This document shows, piece after piece, positions 29,884 through 42,645 of a stretch of DNA of 64,000 bases. Each line of letters opens with the position of its first letter. The stretch's first letter is position 1. The notes under the pieces are model-generated. The model was not told the DNA's origin. It made no database searches and saw nothing but the letters and a program-made list of their open reading frames with translations. The DNA lies in assembly GCA_942159475.1 (NCBI GenBank), contig OW804095.1, forward strand, positions 88,735,740-88,799,739, read 5' to 3'. Both the position numbers and the translations under genes were made by a program. The DNA is from Sthenelais limicola. Its lineage: Eukaryota > Annelida > Polychaeta > Phyllodocida > Sigalionidae.

Positions 29884-31856
29884 AGAGCTATTTTTAGACA
29901 ACTACATTCATATAGGACGCATCCAATATGAATATTTTTATAGCACCCCACTTATAGCACCCTTCATATAGCATGCGCATATAATAAATGATAATACAGG
30001 AACGTGGAAAGGCCATTAAATGTGTATATTCAAACATCAATAAACCATGTTCGTCCATTGCTCTTGTTTTGATATTTTCCAACAATATCAACGTATGTGA
30101 TCTTAGCAAATCCAGTGTCAGGCCTTGACTGATTTCGAAAATGCATACGGTTTGTTTTGAAATGTTTTCAGATAACCTTGGATCAGATTAATCGGTGAAT
30201 ATTCATATTTTGTTTACTTAAGAGTGTGAGGAAAGAATTTAACACCCATATGTTGGTATCTGGTAGTGGCTGGATGGGCGAGATAGTATAGGTAAGAGAC
30301 GAGGTTACAATGACGATGACACACGTTTGGCCAGAACCAAGCAAAGCTAGGTTTATTCAGCAAGATAACAACAATAGTAAAAGAAACACATTGATTACAC
30401 GTCCGCACACTGCGGAGAAACGGTTGAGTGTGTCCAGTCAAACAGGTTTGTTTATGTACAGCACGATGGGCGTCATAATCCACGCACGGAGCGTTCTCAT
30501 TGGTCCATAGAGAATGGGCGTGGCTAAGAAGTGACCGTGCCTGATACCAAATATGAGCATTGAGTAGTCGATTGTGTATACATTTATGTAAATGAATAGA
30601 AAAAGAATAACTAACATATTTAACGTTGCACACTGACTACAATAAACAACCAAACTTAGTACTGTTCTGTTCAGTATGCTGTACAATCCTTCGGTTTCAC
30701 CGAAGAAGAGTGAAATTAAGTAGGTATCCTTCTTCATCCACAACAAATAATGGTCTAAAGGCGGATATATTTTTTTCGGAAAACAAATTAATTCCGGTGA
30801 AACACCACCATAACTAACCATTTCAGGCGTATCGAAATATGATCCTCAGAAAATGTCAAACAAACAGAGTTAATGTTTCTTTATTTTATGTTATCCAACG
30901 CGTTTCAACACGCGGGACTTTTTGCACATAGCTCTGAAAGCCTTGGAGATTTGACACGCAATACAAAGTAATCCAATAACGTATTAGAAGGATGGGATGT
31001 AATAGAATTGTTTTTGATGGCTCCTACTTACCCGATTTTTGTAATAAAGCTCATGAAGACCTCCCGCCTCCAACTCCAAGAGGATACGACAGGCTTTCAA
31101 TGATATCGAATGTAATAAAAGCCACCGTGTGGTATACATTATTATATATCATAGACCTGAGATGTTGCTAGCATTCTCCAAAATACAATACCAATGCCTC
31201 TATGTATACCATGTCGGGAATACATTTATAATCTTAAATCAATCTATTAACATTATACCGAGATCACCTACATCGTTGTAGTTACCGATCGTATACATGT
31301 GAACGCCAATGTGTCGATGCAATGGAATGACATGATTAAACATAATCATAAAATCACCTCATACATGTTAGATGTGATATGATAGATGTGATTACCTAAT
31401 AGGTTCACCCCCAATTGTCCACTTAAAGCAAATAAGATTTCCTGCTGCGACTGATATGGCACTGTTGCAGAAGTCCAAGGAGTTTTCCCAGATAGAAAAG
31501 TAATGTTCACCCTGTAATGTACATGTTGTAATAATGCATACTCGTGAATGTACACCTATCACGCCGTTGGGAAAAAAGAAGGGTTTGCTTGGAATATCCT
31601 TAGTATCGCAGTCAGTTTTGATAATTTTTTTTTTTTTTTAAAAATAGAATTGAAATGGTAAATGACGATTGGAGAAAGGTCATGTCAATCCAACAAGAGC
31701 CTTGGTTTGACCTTTAAAGATGATATTACTTAGAAAGTCATTAAAAGCAGTTCCCAAGAGGTTTGTTGAGTTGGGCCTAATATATTCACTTCCACTTGGT
31801 GAAATACACACTCTTTTTGTCAATATAATATAATTGTACTGTTAAATATACAAGTT
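29884..31856. other. No gene recognised
   Basis: The 139-codon minus-strand frame at 30214-30633 lacks a recognisable domain and overlaps another long frame, so I do not call it. A T-run lies near 31628. Confidence 0.35.
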
Positions 31857-32042
31857 CAGTCTGGGCTCAAAGTTCAGAGAGTCGCTCCAGTCTAAGGGAA
31901 AGGCTCTCGCTCCAAACCACAAAATGCCATTATAATCCCATTAGAACGCCTACTCCCGGGCCGGAATGGCCAGTAGCGCAGTAGGCATCCAATCACTGAC
32001 ATATAATCATTATCTTATCTGAGAGGCACTGAGCCTAGACTG
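31857..32042 (-). mobile_element. MITE with CAGTCTAGGC ends, full copy
   Basis: About 186 bp bounded by inverted ends: CAGTCTGGGCTC at 31857 and GAGCCTAGACTG at 32031-32042. The whole length aligns, reversed, with 38261-38462, and parts align at 33.9 and 36.8 kb. It has no coding capacity. No clear target duplication was found. Confidence 0.7.
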
Positions 32043-33899
32043 ACTTCAATGTTCTCTATGTTACCACGCATTTATAAATACTTATACAACAAAACCAAGA
32101 GAAGAGTAGAAACCCTAGAACATATTTCCAAATCCCTAATCAATGAAATCCTAAAGGCCAAGAAAACTAGGTCTTTGTCATCCACGTTTCACATTGTCTG
32201 TTAAGGATGAAAAATATTCGATTACGAATGGAATACCTTTGGTTATTTATGGCTCCTCATTTACGTCCCTGGAATTGCGGAGGGATGAGAAAGGCTTGGT
32301 TTGGAAACCTAATCTGCAATGAAACCCATGGTTTCGACCACTCTGAAATGTCGATTTGTTTGCCATTAGGAGAGGGAATCCCTTATCCTTATGTTTTGCT
32401 GACTGCTGAGGCTTATTTTACGTCTTTCGCAAATCATCGTTATTAAGGCGATACTGGGAGAGATTGAAGACGGATTGGCAGTGAATATAACAAATCATGA
32501 GCTTCTAAATAATAATAATCCCTCGAGGTTTACACGCGAAATATGCCTGGCAAATCTTGGGATCTAAGCCTAAAATATGTTTTAAATCCTTCCCACAAGA
32601 TTTCCGTCGGACTGAGTATGATTGCAATCGACATATAGCGGAAGAAATCCCTGAAAATATTTTTCAAAAAAGTGATCTCAGGTAAAGACAGCCCACATGT
32701 ATTAATGGTATAGCTCAGTTTCCTCAGCCCCATGCGAACATCTAAGTTTGATCCCCAATATTTGTTGTCAATTATCCTAAGGGGCCCGATTTTAAATTAA
32801 AGCTTGGATGAGGTAATTCAATCCGACATGGCAACTGTCACGCTATAATAGTGCAACTTGCCAACTACAAAATTGGAAATGGATGTTCTAGTTTGAATTC
32901 TATCTGCTTAGCAATACGAAGGCCAATCAAACAAGGGTTTGTTACCAGATGCCTATGAATGAAACCCTGAGGAGATAAGAATATGATGAAAAGGATCATC
33001 CTTTTGATTGGATGTAATCTCCGATTTATCCTAGTAAGACTGGTATGGATTAAATGGAATTGATATTGTAGAGAGGGCTTTATTCCCATAATCGACCGAC
33101 CATTCCATTCGAACACCTGTTTGGCAAAACATTCTTATCATCAAGATAATGGCACAATCGGCAAATGATTTTACCGCAGATATTACATTTGTTTAGTAAA
33201 GGGAGTTGTGGAAACTCCACTGAAATGAAATGACCAAGTGATTGGTTTAGACTTAGATTTCTAATGTAAATATTATGGTGATATGTGCTGGAAATGGCCT
33301 GTAGTACTCGTTATATTGCCCACTGATGAGCTTTCTCTAGCTGTTTACAAATACTGGTGCATGTTGCAATCTATGTCTTGGATACATTTTTCACTGAATA
33401 TCTGTTTTTACTTCGTCCCACCGGATCTCCCGTTTGCAATCGATCAACTTATAGCTCTCTTGTTACCGTTTCCAAAAGCAAACAAAAAGAAAATACAAAC
33501 CCATATTTAGGTTTGAGGCAAAAAAAGCAAGGTAAATTGATCGTTGGGTGTCGCATAAAAAGCAAAGATTTGCACTTATGCCAACATACAAGGACTAGTT
33601 ATCGAACTCAAGACCTCGTGCCAATACGTTAGGTACAGTGCGCCTACACATAAATATATTAAAAGACGTCTAAAACCCAAGCCAACCTTGGGTAATACTA
33701 GAAGACCGGCACTTAGAACTAGTAGACGTTGTGTAGGTATTTATGTGTAAACTTGGCGACATTTCATGTCAATTTCATCATGGTAATGGAATATCCCTAC
33801 ATGTCCTTTTTTGTTACAGTTCCTAACAAAGTCACGGTAACCAGTATACCTTTATAGTCTGCAGAGGAGTGAGAAATGGCACATGCATGAATGGCATGT
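32043..33899. other. No confident gene; possible coding relic near 32.05-32.2 kb
   Basis: A short plus-strand frame around 32050-32190 reads PRIYKYLYNKTKRRVETLEH and could be a retroelement relic, but it is too short to assign. Near 33570-33760 a tRNA B-box-like GAGTTCGATAAC (minus strand) is followed by inverted CACATAAATA/TATTTATGTG, suggesting a small retroposon. Confidence 0.35.
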
Positions 33900-33980
33900 T
33901 AGTGATTTGATGCCTACTGCGCGTGTACATGCCTTTCCTGGCCTTAGAGTAGGTCTCCTTATGGGATTCTAATGACATGT
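33900..33980 (+). mobile_element. Partial copy of the CAGTCTAGGC MITE
   Basis: About 80 bp matching the middle of the MITE family (GTGATT.GATGCCTACTGCGC, then ATGGGATTCTAATG.CAT). Both ends are missing. Confidence 0.55.
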
Positions 33981-35221
33981 TAAAGGGGTGACCAACCCTT
34001 TTCCTTCAGAACCCTGCCACTCCAGAACCTTTTCCCCCATTCTCCCCTTTCCCCTTATCCTTTTTCGCCCCACTTGCAGTTTGCACACACACATGTTTCT
34101 CCCTGTACAAATTCGCTCCACATTTAGTACGCTCCATATTGTACCCCTGAGCGGCTGCAAACAAAACAAGCTTTTCTTTTATCTCTCACGCCTTTGATAA
34201 ATGGTGTTCATGAACATAATTTATATCAACTTAAAGCTTGAATTGTTGCCTTTCTGATGATGTATATGGTGATGTTATTCAATAAAGGAAAAAAGAAAAT
34301 AAAACGATATTACAAAACCAAGTTTTGTGCGAAGATCGTCGCCGCTAGCCCCGCCGCTACCATTGCCATCTCCTCCTCCTTCTCCTCTGCCTCCTCTGCC
34401 ATCTCTCACCTTCTTTCTCCTCAAAGTGCCCAGATGTTTTTATTGCAAAATACAAGTACATCTAAACATTTGTACATTGATTATTATATCTACAAGATGC
34501 ATATGCAGTAAAAGAAGTGCTCTGCCAACTCACTTTGTCCAGATAACGCTATATTAATAACATAATATTAGTTTTGAAGATGTGGAAGGATAGGATGTAC
34601 TTATAGTTCTTTGACAAATAAGATGATATAATGTTCTCTCCTCTCCCATACTCTCCCTCCGTACCCTATCGCTCTCTATTCTCCAACTCCAAGGAAAAAA
34701 ATGTTTTCGGCCGAAAAATATTTTTTTTCGGCCGCAGAAATTATTTATTACCAAGGTAATGATGACTGTAAAGCGACTGAATGATTTCTGTACCACACAA
34801 TCACGTTACAGTCATCTTCCCTAAAAATTATAATAGCATTTCCTCACGTTTTACTTTCATATCGCCTTAAGTTAAACTATTTACAGTATTCCTGGGTGCT
34901 CTATGCCTCCACAGACAAATAAATAAGCAGTACATATGAATGCAAAAGGTGTTAAAGCCTAGCAAACGTTTATGAACTGAAACATCCAAATCCCGCTTTA
35001 CCTCATCATGTATAAGTAGGTGTGGGCACAGTGACATACATATAATCCATACATATTCATACATGTGTAGGTACATACATAGGCGAAAAGCCTAGGTAAA
35101 ATGGCCGACCAAACACTGAACAGAGAAGAGAAGGTCCAAGAAATACATTTCGGTGACTTTATTTAGTCTGACAGTGCCTTCGAAATGGAATCGGTGGCTC
35201 TACATGCATAAAATGCATAAA
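33981..35221. other. No gene recognised
   Basis: Contains a short TCC/GCC-rich stretch near 34340-34420 and A-rich segments with TTTTCGGCCGAAAAA-type palindromes near 34705-34740. No coding signal. Confidence 0.35.
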
Positions 35222-35790
35222 AAACGGACCAACATGCACATACCATAGCGATATACATACCCTTATACATACCATACGAAATGCATACCAAAATGCATAC
35301 CTTACTATATACGCATATCGAAATCCATACCATACATATCCATACAAAAATACATGCCATGCACTGTATGTAGTATACATACCATATATACATACCATAC
35401 ATACCATATGTATACATACCATATATACATACCATATACACATACCATATATATACATGCCATATATACATACCATATACCATTTATACATACCATATAT
35501 ATACATACCATTTATACATACCATTTATACATACCATATAAACATACCATTCATACATACCATACATACCGTATATACATACCATATATACCATATATAC
35601 ATACAATATACATACCATATACATACCATATACCATATATACATACCATATATATACATACCATACATACCATATATATACATACCATATATACATACCA
35701 TATATACATACCATATATACATACCATGTATACATACATTAATGGCTTATACAAACCGCATACCATATATATATACATACCATATACTTA
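35222..35790 (+). repeat. ATACATACCATAT satellite-like array
   Basis: About 570 bp of imperfect units built from ATACATACC and ATATAT. All six frames stay open for long distances because the unit has few stop codons; the Tyr/His/Ile and Trp/Tyr/Val/Met peptides are artefacts of the repeat. The left 120 bp is more diverged. Confidence 0.93.
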
Positions 35791-36136
35791 ACATATAGTA
35801 TATATAGTATAGTGTATAGATATATTCAAAATATATTAAGATAAAATCATATGTGATGTGTTACAGGAAAATGAGCTCATCCTATAAAGTATATTTGGCT
35901 ACTTTACCAACGATTGCAAATAGAGGTACAAATAATTACCCAATAATCATAAGAGATTAAGGAAGTCGAATAAACATGTTGGGGTATTTAATACATTTCA
36001 AATTTTGTAAAAGGCTTAAATAGTTTTTGAGTAATAAGCATATGTATTCGGACATAATTTTACACATTATTTCGGCCAATTTAGGGTAGTGAATGTATAT
36101 AAACTTATTGAGATATTAAATGAAATTATGCACCCT

Positions 36137-36138
<2 letters not shown>
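35791..36138. other. AT-rich flank of the array
   Basis: AT-rich, with no gene. The sequence TTTTGAGTAATAAGCAT..ATTC.GACATAATTTTA at about 36025-36075 recurs near 53500-53540 and marks a dispersed repeat of unknown type. Confidence 0.45.

Positions 36139-36177
<39 letters not shown>
36139..36177 (+). repeat. (CT)n microsatellite
   Basis: A 39-bp pure CT dinucleotide run. Confidence 0.95.
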
Positions 36178-36178
<1 letters not shown>

Positions 36179-36754
36179 GCCCTAGACTGTCTGTCTCTCC
36201 CCTCTGTCTCTCCCCTCTTTTTCAAAACTGAATATATCAAATAAATATATTTCTGGCGAAAAATGAACGCCGCCGAAAAAAAAAATACAAGTCGGAACAT
36301 ATAGACCAATTATTTCCGCAAAAGGGGTTTAGCGCTGTAGCAATATGTTATATAGTGTCCGTGCGAAAATCAAGAAAAAGGGTAGAAGAAATGGGTCTAT
36401 AATAATGTTACCCTCACAGAACCGAGTAAACATTTGTAGCTATGTAAAACAGTTTTCCTCTTGAAAAAATCTTGAAAAGTTTCTGAGATAAACGCAAAAA
36501 CATTTAGATCAATTCTTTGCACGAAACAACGCGTGGCACTGACTGGGGACAGTGGGGTTGAAGGGATGGGCTCCATTGAGTGGTGCACACCACACGGCAC
36601 AGTGGAGTAGGGTGGAGCGAACAGGCACAAACCAGTCTTAGGGTGGCGGAAATAGGTACATTCTTTCTGACTCCACATTAGTGGAGAAAGGCACATGGAG
36701 CGAAATGGTGCAGGGGAAATGCACTGGCGGAAAAAGGTATAGAACCGTTAAAGG
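36178..36754. other. No gene recognised
   Basis: The minus-strand frames here have no recognisable domain. Short G-rich motifs of GTGGAG type recur between 36.55 and 36.70 kb. Confidence 0.35.
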
Positions 36755-36830
36755 CAGTTTGTGGTTTGGAGAGTGAGGATTTCCCTCAGTTTGGAGGGAC
36801 TCTCTCAACTCTGGGCCTAGACTGTCCCCA
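36755..36830 (+). mobile_element. Partial copy of the CAGTCTAGGC MITE (3' end)
   Basis: Matches the right end of the family: TTTGTGGTTTGGAG, then CTCAGTTTGGAGGGACTCTC and the terminal GGCCTAGACTG. Confidence 0.65.
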
Positions 36831-38260
36831 CTCTTCACACTCCAGTTCCAACATCTACTCATGTATATAATGTTTATACATTCCTCGTTTATTTCTTACT
36901 CCTCTGCACCTTCGGGATGTTTCCCATGTTTGTTTTTTTTCGCCCAAATAAACTTAACCGGTTTGTCTTTGTTATACATATTTCTAAGTACGGTTAATTT
37001 TCTCTGGGTATTATTGTCCTTTCCTCCTTTGGTATTTCTTTTCTTCGATATTCATATACGTATACATACTATTAAATTGGCTAAACATATATGTATAAAC
37101 GTTGTAGTCTTCGAGGAAATGCACCAAACGGAGGGGCGTTTAGGTACTACACATTCAACCTATTGAATAAGTACAAATCATTTCGAAGGCTTCCATATTT
37201 GAAAGTGCTCTGCGAATGGCTATTCTCATGAATGAGTATTTGCTGATAGATTTAGGCGAAACTATATAAGTGAATAACAGAGAGTCCATTGAAAGTGGCC
37301 TACACTATATATACACTTCTTCACATATATTCGCCTAAAGTTTTGTAGAAGTTACTGATGGTCACCAATGTCCTAGCACCAACCTGTCAAGTGGTTTCAA
37401 TTGATCGTTAACTGTGGCAAGGCTAAACCCTTGTGTGTGAGCAGGTGTGTGTGGGTACTCTCTAACATTACTATTTATTTTGATCAACAGCTCTGGCGAC
37501 GAATCCGGTGTAGGTCGTCTGACAATTGCAAACTGCCTTTCCTTTTACTATTACCTTCAAACAGTACAGCAGTAACTATTTTTAAGTTTTACTCCTAGTT
37601 TTTCGTTTTATTATTTCATTTAACCATATACCCATATAACAGCAGCAGAATATTGATAAATTCAATCATGATCATATTCATAATATGACTATAGATTTGA
37701 TTATATTTTTTGTTTTCATAATAGCTGAGAAAACGGGTTTAACATAGAAACGAGGAACGCTTGTTGTCCCCCTGGAAACAACAACTAACCCCCAGACCCA
37801 ACTTTAAAACCATTTAGTCACCCTCTTGATTGGTCCTGGGTATGACCATAAAGTGCCTTTCTGTCTCTTTTCTCTGTCTCTCTCTCCGTTCTTCTCTATC
37901 TCTATTTCCTGGGTATGATCATATACTGCCTCTCTCTCAGCTCTCCCGCCCTTGATATAACCATATTAAATGTGTTGATAAGGGCGTAAATCAACCAATC
38001 TCACTCACTCACTCACTCTCTTGAACGGCCTTGGGCCACCTTGGGCCACCTTGGGCAGAGACTATAACGATTAATAATCTCCATTTCGAGCCTGCTATAG
38101 TGCACAGTTTGGTGCATATACCAAATTGTGCCCCAGCAGGCCCACACTGTCGGTCATTTATCCGTTTGTATGTAATTTGTTTTATCAGTTGGTTTAATGC
38201 TATTTCAAAATGCACTTTCCAAAATGTGTTCATTCATGTACATGCTTGGAATCGACCCCT
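36831..38260. other. No gene recognised
   Basis: AT-rich. A short array of CCTTGGGCCAC (three copies) lies at about 38028-38056. Part of 38.06-38.15 kb has an imperfect inverted stretch (CAGTTTGGTGCATATACCAAATTG). Confidence 0.4.
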
Positions 38261-38462
38261 CAGTCCAGGCTCGGAGCCTCTCAGATCAGATAAGAATGGT
38301 ATGTCGGTGATTGTCAGTGCCACCAACTGCGCTTAAGACTCCTGGCCTGAAGTATAGGCGTACTAATGGGATTCTAATGGCATCTTGCGGTTTGTAGCAA
38401 GAGGCTTTCTCTCAGTTTGGAGGGACTCTCTAAACTCTGAAGCCTAGGCTACCCTGGAGAAT
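38261..38462 (+). mobile_element. MITE with CAGTCTAGGC ends, second long copy
   Basis: Starts CAGTCCAGGCTCGGAG and ends in a diverged GCCTAGGCTAC. It aligns along its length with the reverse complement of 31857-32042, including ATGGGATTCTAATGGCAT and GGAGGGACTCTCTAAACTCTG. Confidence 0.65.
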
Positions 38463-40084
38463 TGATTGAGAATCCGTTTGAGAATGCATTACGGAATGAC
38501 GGATAGCATGGTTATATCAGGATTGTATTACGCAAGATTGGTGATACAGCTTCAGGGTCCTTAACTTAATATAGCTTCTATACAGACTACATCAGCATGC
38601 GCCAGGCAGATAACCGCTTATTTATTTAATTTGCGGGTGTCTTAGATTTAATATCCAATGCGCCTAACGCATGAATAGCCACTTGCATCGTATTTTGGAA
38701 TATCTCAATTCAGAAACTGATGGCTCAAATGGACATGATTGCATGGTATTCCTGCAAAATTATATTTTGAGCTTCGATAAGTTTTGATATGAGAGAAGCT
38801 GTCTGACTGGCATGCTGGTACCACCAACACATCAATAGTTACGTAACGTATCGCTATGTATACGACTTTGGTATCTCAGCTCTATCTAATAAAGCAAAAT
38901 TCCTTCTCTAAGAGGTTCCTCGCAATTATTTGTTCGAGGATGACATAGTCTACTGATATTCGTTTGATTCAGTGAGACGACATTTGCCAACGGTATCGCG
39001 ACTCTGATGATCCGACTGGCATACAAATTGACGCATTTTCTTGATATTTTTGCATGTATCAAATATCAAAAAGGTATGGCAGTATGGAAAGGCAATGATA
39101 AAAGGGATGTACCCAAAAGTTTCTCTGGATAAACTATGATCTCATTTGTGATGTGCCAGATTTTGAGACATTATTTTTAAAAAGATGAGATCAAGTGGAT
39201 TCCAACGATGAACATTTTGAAAATCTAAATGGTATTTATACTTTATATTTTTTAGAAAGACGTTGGCAATATCAACTGTCAATATATTTCAAATGAATCA
39301 ATCACTTACAGTTACATAGCATTTTACACTCTTCATCTTCCTTTGACGACGGTATAGATCCATGGACCAGATATGGACGTTATAGATCCAAGGACCAGAT
39401 ATGGACGCTATAGATCCATGCCCATGGACTAGATATCCAATATCCAGATGACAGTATAAAGTAGCACCACAGAAAGGCAATAATAGTTTTTAAAAGTGGT
39501 GTATGCGCAATAACCAATTGTCCTTCGGTCAGCGCACTGTCTATTGTACGGACATTATTGGGACAAATGATAATATTCCTTTGGCAGTTGTATTAAACCC
39601 TGTGCGGCTGGCCAATGTTCAACTCCAGATAAGATGTGATTCTTCAGACCATGGCTGGCGGTAATAAAATTTGATAACCCCGTAGACCCATTTTATTGCG
39701 CGCTCTAGCTCCGTGTCTGGCATTTTTAATCCCAGATAAAACGTGTTGTGCACTATTGCTAAGGAATTCTAACTCCTTCGCAATTGCTTATCCAAACAAA
39801 AATCGAAATTATTTTAAATCACTTGGGGAGTTGTGACATGGCTGTTTCAGCTTTGGTGGACTCGGTCGCTGAAGAGAACACGAAATGTGTGCAGATGATG
39901 ATGCGGGCTAGATACCAAGAAGTGAACACAATTAAGTTGGGAAATAGTGGTGGGGAAGCACACCATACGATGCAGAATCTAACCGCGCCAGATTGAAGGA
40001 GACTGAGTCTTCGCCCATTTCCTTAGCTTTCCTTCAATTTGTCAGCAATCTGCAGCTAGCTCCACTCTAACGTTTAACAAGTTA
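38463..40084. other. No gene; short tandem repeat at 39353-39420
   Basis: Two to three copies of a ~30-bp unit with TATAGATCCATGGACCAGAT (39353-39420). Nothing else was recognised. Confidence 0.4.
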
Positions 40085-41965
40085 TAAGTTTACTAATTAT
40101 TAAGTTAATCAATGATTTAATCAACTATTTTTCTATTTAACTTTATAATCAGTTTAACTTAATTTATATATTCTGCATTTCCAAAGGAAACAACTTCTCA
40201 GGATCAATTATTTGTGCGCAATTTAATCAACTATTGTTCTATTTAACTTTATAATCAGTTTAACTTAATGTTTATACCCTGCGTTTCCAAAGGAAACAAC
40301 TTCTCAGGATCAATTATTTGTGTGCGATGTCAAGTCATAGTTACTGAAATTTAGTCTTTCTTAAACTGAAAATGCAGAATATTTGCCAAAAATGCTTACA
40401 TTTTCACTTATATGTGAACATTTTGTGATACAAATATTGCATAAATAACATAATACTGTTTTGTCATTTTATCTAAGTTTATTCAACATTTAGTTAAATG
40501 TAATGTGCGATTAACTTTCTTAAAGCCTTAAACCTGTACAATGTTCAACCTGGCCAAGGCCACATATGAATTTTTAAGATCAATTCACCGTCTAGATTTT
40601 GAAATATGGGGTGGCAAACATTTTTACCCTTTTACTGTTGGTTCCTATGGAAGATGATGACTTTTCGAAACATATTCATATTTCTCACCAAGAACCCAGA
40701 TATAGATTTTTTTGAAACAGTAATATATACTACCTGGGAGTGTCTTCTTTGTTGTAAAAGAAAAAAATATAGTTTTCACCGTCTAGGTTTTTTGTGAGGG
40801 CGTTCTGAAGTATATGAATTAGCAAAAAAACAGATTTTTTTTCAGTTAAATATAGTCAAAATTGTAATTAAATCGCAAAATTTGTTCCAAATTCAATGTG
40901 TGTTTGTACAATGCATGTCGAGCTCAGTGATTTAAAAACTGGAATCAGTTTTGTATCAATCATATTGATAGATGTTGGTTGAAGAAAAAAAATGTTAGTT
41001 GAAAAAAAGTTAGTCCTAAAAAAAGTTGGTCGAAAGAAAAGTTGGTCGAAAGAAAATTTGGTCGAAAGAAAAGTTGGTCGAAAAAAAAGTTGGTCGTAAA
41101 AAAAGTTGGTCATAAAAAAAGTTAGTAAAAAAATTTGGACAAAAAATGTTGGTCGTAAAAAATGTTGGTCGTAAAAAAAGTTGGTCGTAAAAAAAAGACA
41201 AGTTGAAAAAAAAGTCTGGGTATAAAAAAAAAGAAAGTTATTAAAACAAAAAAGCTAGGCTGGGCTAAATAGTTTGTAACTTTCTTGTAAAATTTAGAAT
41301 GTTTTTTTTTAAAATTTACTTTTATTCAATTAACCTTTGAGAAATAACTTTATTCAATTCAACTCTTGGCACATTTTCTTTGTAGTCTGCAACCTGTTAT
41401 AGCTGATTGTGCACAACAGGGGGCAAATCTCAAAATTTATTTTTTGCGACTTGTGACTTATTTCTCTATGACACATCACATATACTGTCATATATACAGG
41501 GTTGATGTCAGTAAAAGGTCTGTTAAATTAATTATGATGTTGGATTTTTCAGGACATTAAAAGTAAGAAATTATGTATGTGCATCTCTCCAAAATTAGTA
41601 GAATGCACTAAAACAGCACTCAGAGTGAGAGAGAAAGAGAGATGGGGGTAATGAGTGAAAGGCAAGGGAGGGAGGCAGGGAGGCAGGGAGGGAGGGAGCT
41701 GGAAGGCAAGGGCAGGCCTGCAAGGGCAGGCCTTCTTTGTCTTATTATGTAATAACCAGAGGGGGGCAGGGTGGAGGTTTGGAGGTGGGAAATGGGTGGA
41801 GTAGATAAGCCTTCTGCAAACATGCGAACTGATCAGACAGATGATTTCACACTGATTGTTACCCCACAACCATCTCACACATTCATGATGGATGAAGATG
41901 ATTGACAGAATGGTATGCGAATCATTAAGCTTCTCAGTTTTTACTGAGAAGCTAAAAACGACCAA
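40085..41965 (+). mobile_element. Three-copy dispersed element, copy C (longest)
   Basis: Two ~107-bp units (about 40121-40335, core GCGTTTCCAAAGGAAACAAC), then GTCAAGTCATAGTTACTGAAATTTAG and further sequence shared with copy A to about 40480. A long variable middle holding its own minisatellite follows, then the purine-rich tract (41610-41800) and a hairpin with AGCTTCTCAGT arms (41928-41938 and 41943-41953). No coding capacity. The segment 41.6-41.95 kb is close to the reverse complement of 15.5-15.82 kb. Confidence 0.65.
40990..41205 (+). repeat. AAAAAAGTTGGTCG minisatellite
   Basis: About fourteen imperfect copies of a 14-16 bp unit (AAAGTTGGTCGWAAR), variable in length because of A-runs. 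It sits in the variable middle of copy C, as the 21-bp array does in copy A. Confidence 0.9.
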
Positions 41966-42424
41966 GCATCCTGATAGATGATTGTGAAACAGCATATGCC
42001 ATATTCACAATATTGTACGATGGGGACAGCATAATTGTACAATGGCGACAGAAAATAATTTATTATGGAAGAACTAACTGTCCTGAAAGCATGGCTGTCT
42101 TTCTGACAGTCAGGGGGTTCCGTGATAATTTTTATATTCAGATTGGAAGCATTTTGAGGGAGCTATGAGCTATGTAGTAGAGAGCAATATTTTTGAGTTT
42201 TTACAAGTTATTATATTATTTATATCGATTCAAACGACTTGATGCGGCTGATGGAAATAATGTATTATGAAGGAACTAACCAATGCAATTGTAAATATGA
42301 AAGCAGGGCTGTTATCCCGACATTCTGGGGGTTCTGGGATAATTTTTGTTTGAGCTATCTAGTGGAAAGCAATATTTTTGAGTTTTTGAGCTCTGCATTC
42401 AGACTCATAAGTTGCGCAGATATA
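41966..42424 (+). repeat. Diverged tandem pair of ~200 bp
   Basis: Segments starting TATTATGGAAGAACTAAC (about 42060) and TATTATGAAGGAACTAAC (about 42260) share GGGGGTTC.G.GATAATTTTT and GCAATATTTTTGAGTTTTT in order. The class is unknown. Confidence 0.65.
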
Positions 42425-42645
42425 TCCAACAGATTTGGTGGTGTAGTGGTTAGGACGCTCCCTTGTGGACCCTAAGGTTCTTAGATTGAACCCATGCATG
42501 GTCAACTTTTTTTTCTCTATGTTGTCATCAGTGGTTCTGCACTGGTGGCCGTCATGCACTAATGGTCGTGCCAGCTTTTCTGGCACTGGCCAGCAGCCTA
42601 CAGGGGTCTTAAGGATTAGCAAACTTCTCCTAATCCTTAAGCTTT
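42425..42645 (+). repeat. tRNA-derived SINE-like element
   Basis: An A box TGGTGTAGTGGTTAGGA (from 42438) and a B-box-like AGATTGAACCC (from 42484) lie at tRNA spacing, followed by a T-run. The tail ends in a hairpin, CTTAAGGATTA / TAATCCTTAAG (about 42608-42641). The head resembles a tRNA but has lost cloverleaf pairing, so it is not a functional tRNA gene. Confidence 0.6.

Noticed and set aside
30214..30821. Two overlapping minus-strand frames of 139 and 127 codons
   Set aside because: They overlap in different frames, show no domain and no codon-like composition; probably chance.
35159..35798. Several long ORFs on both strands (Tyr/His/Ile- and Met/Trp/Tyr/Val-rich)
   Set aside because: They are translations of the ATACATACCATAT satellite-like array, which lacks stops in most frames.
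41549..41995. 148-codon minus-strand frame
   Set aside because: It crosses the purine-rich tract of the three-copy repeat and matches the similar frames in copy A; the open frame comes from low complexity.
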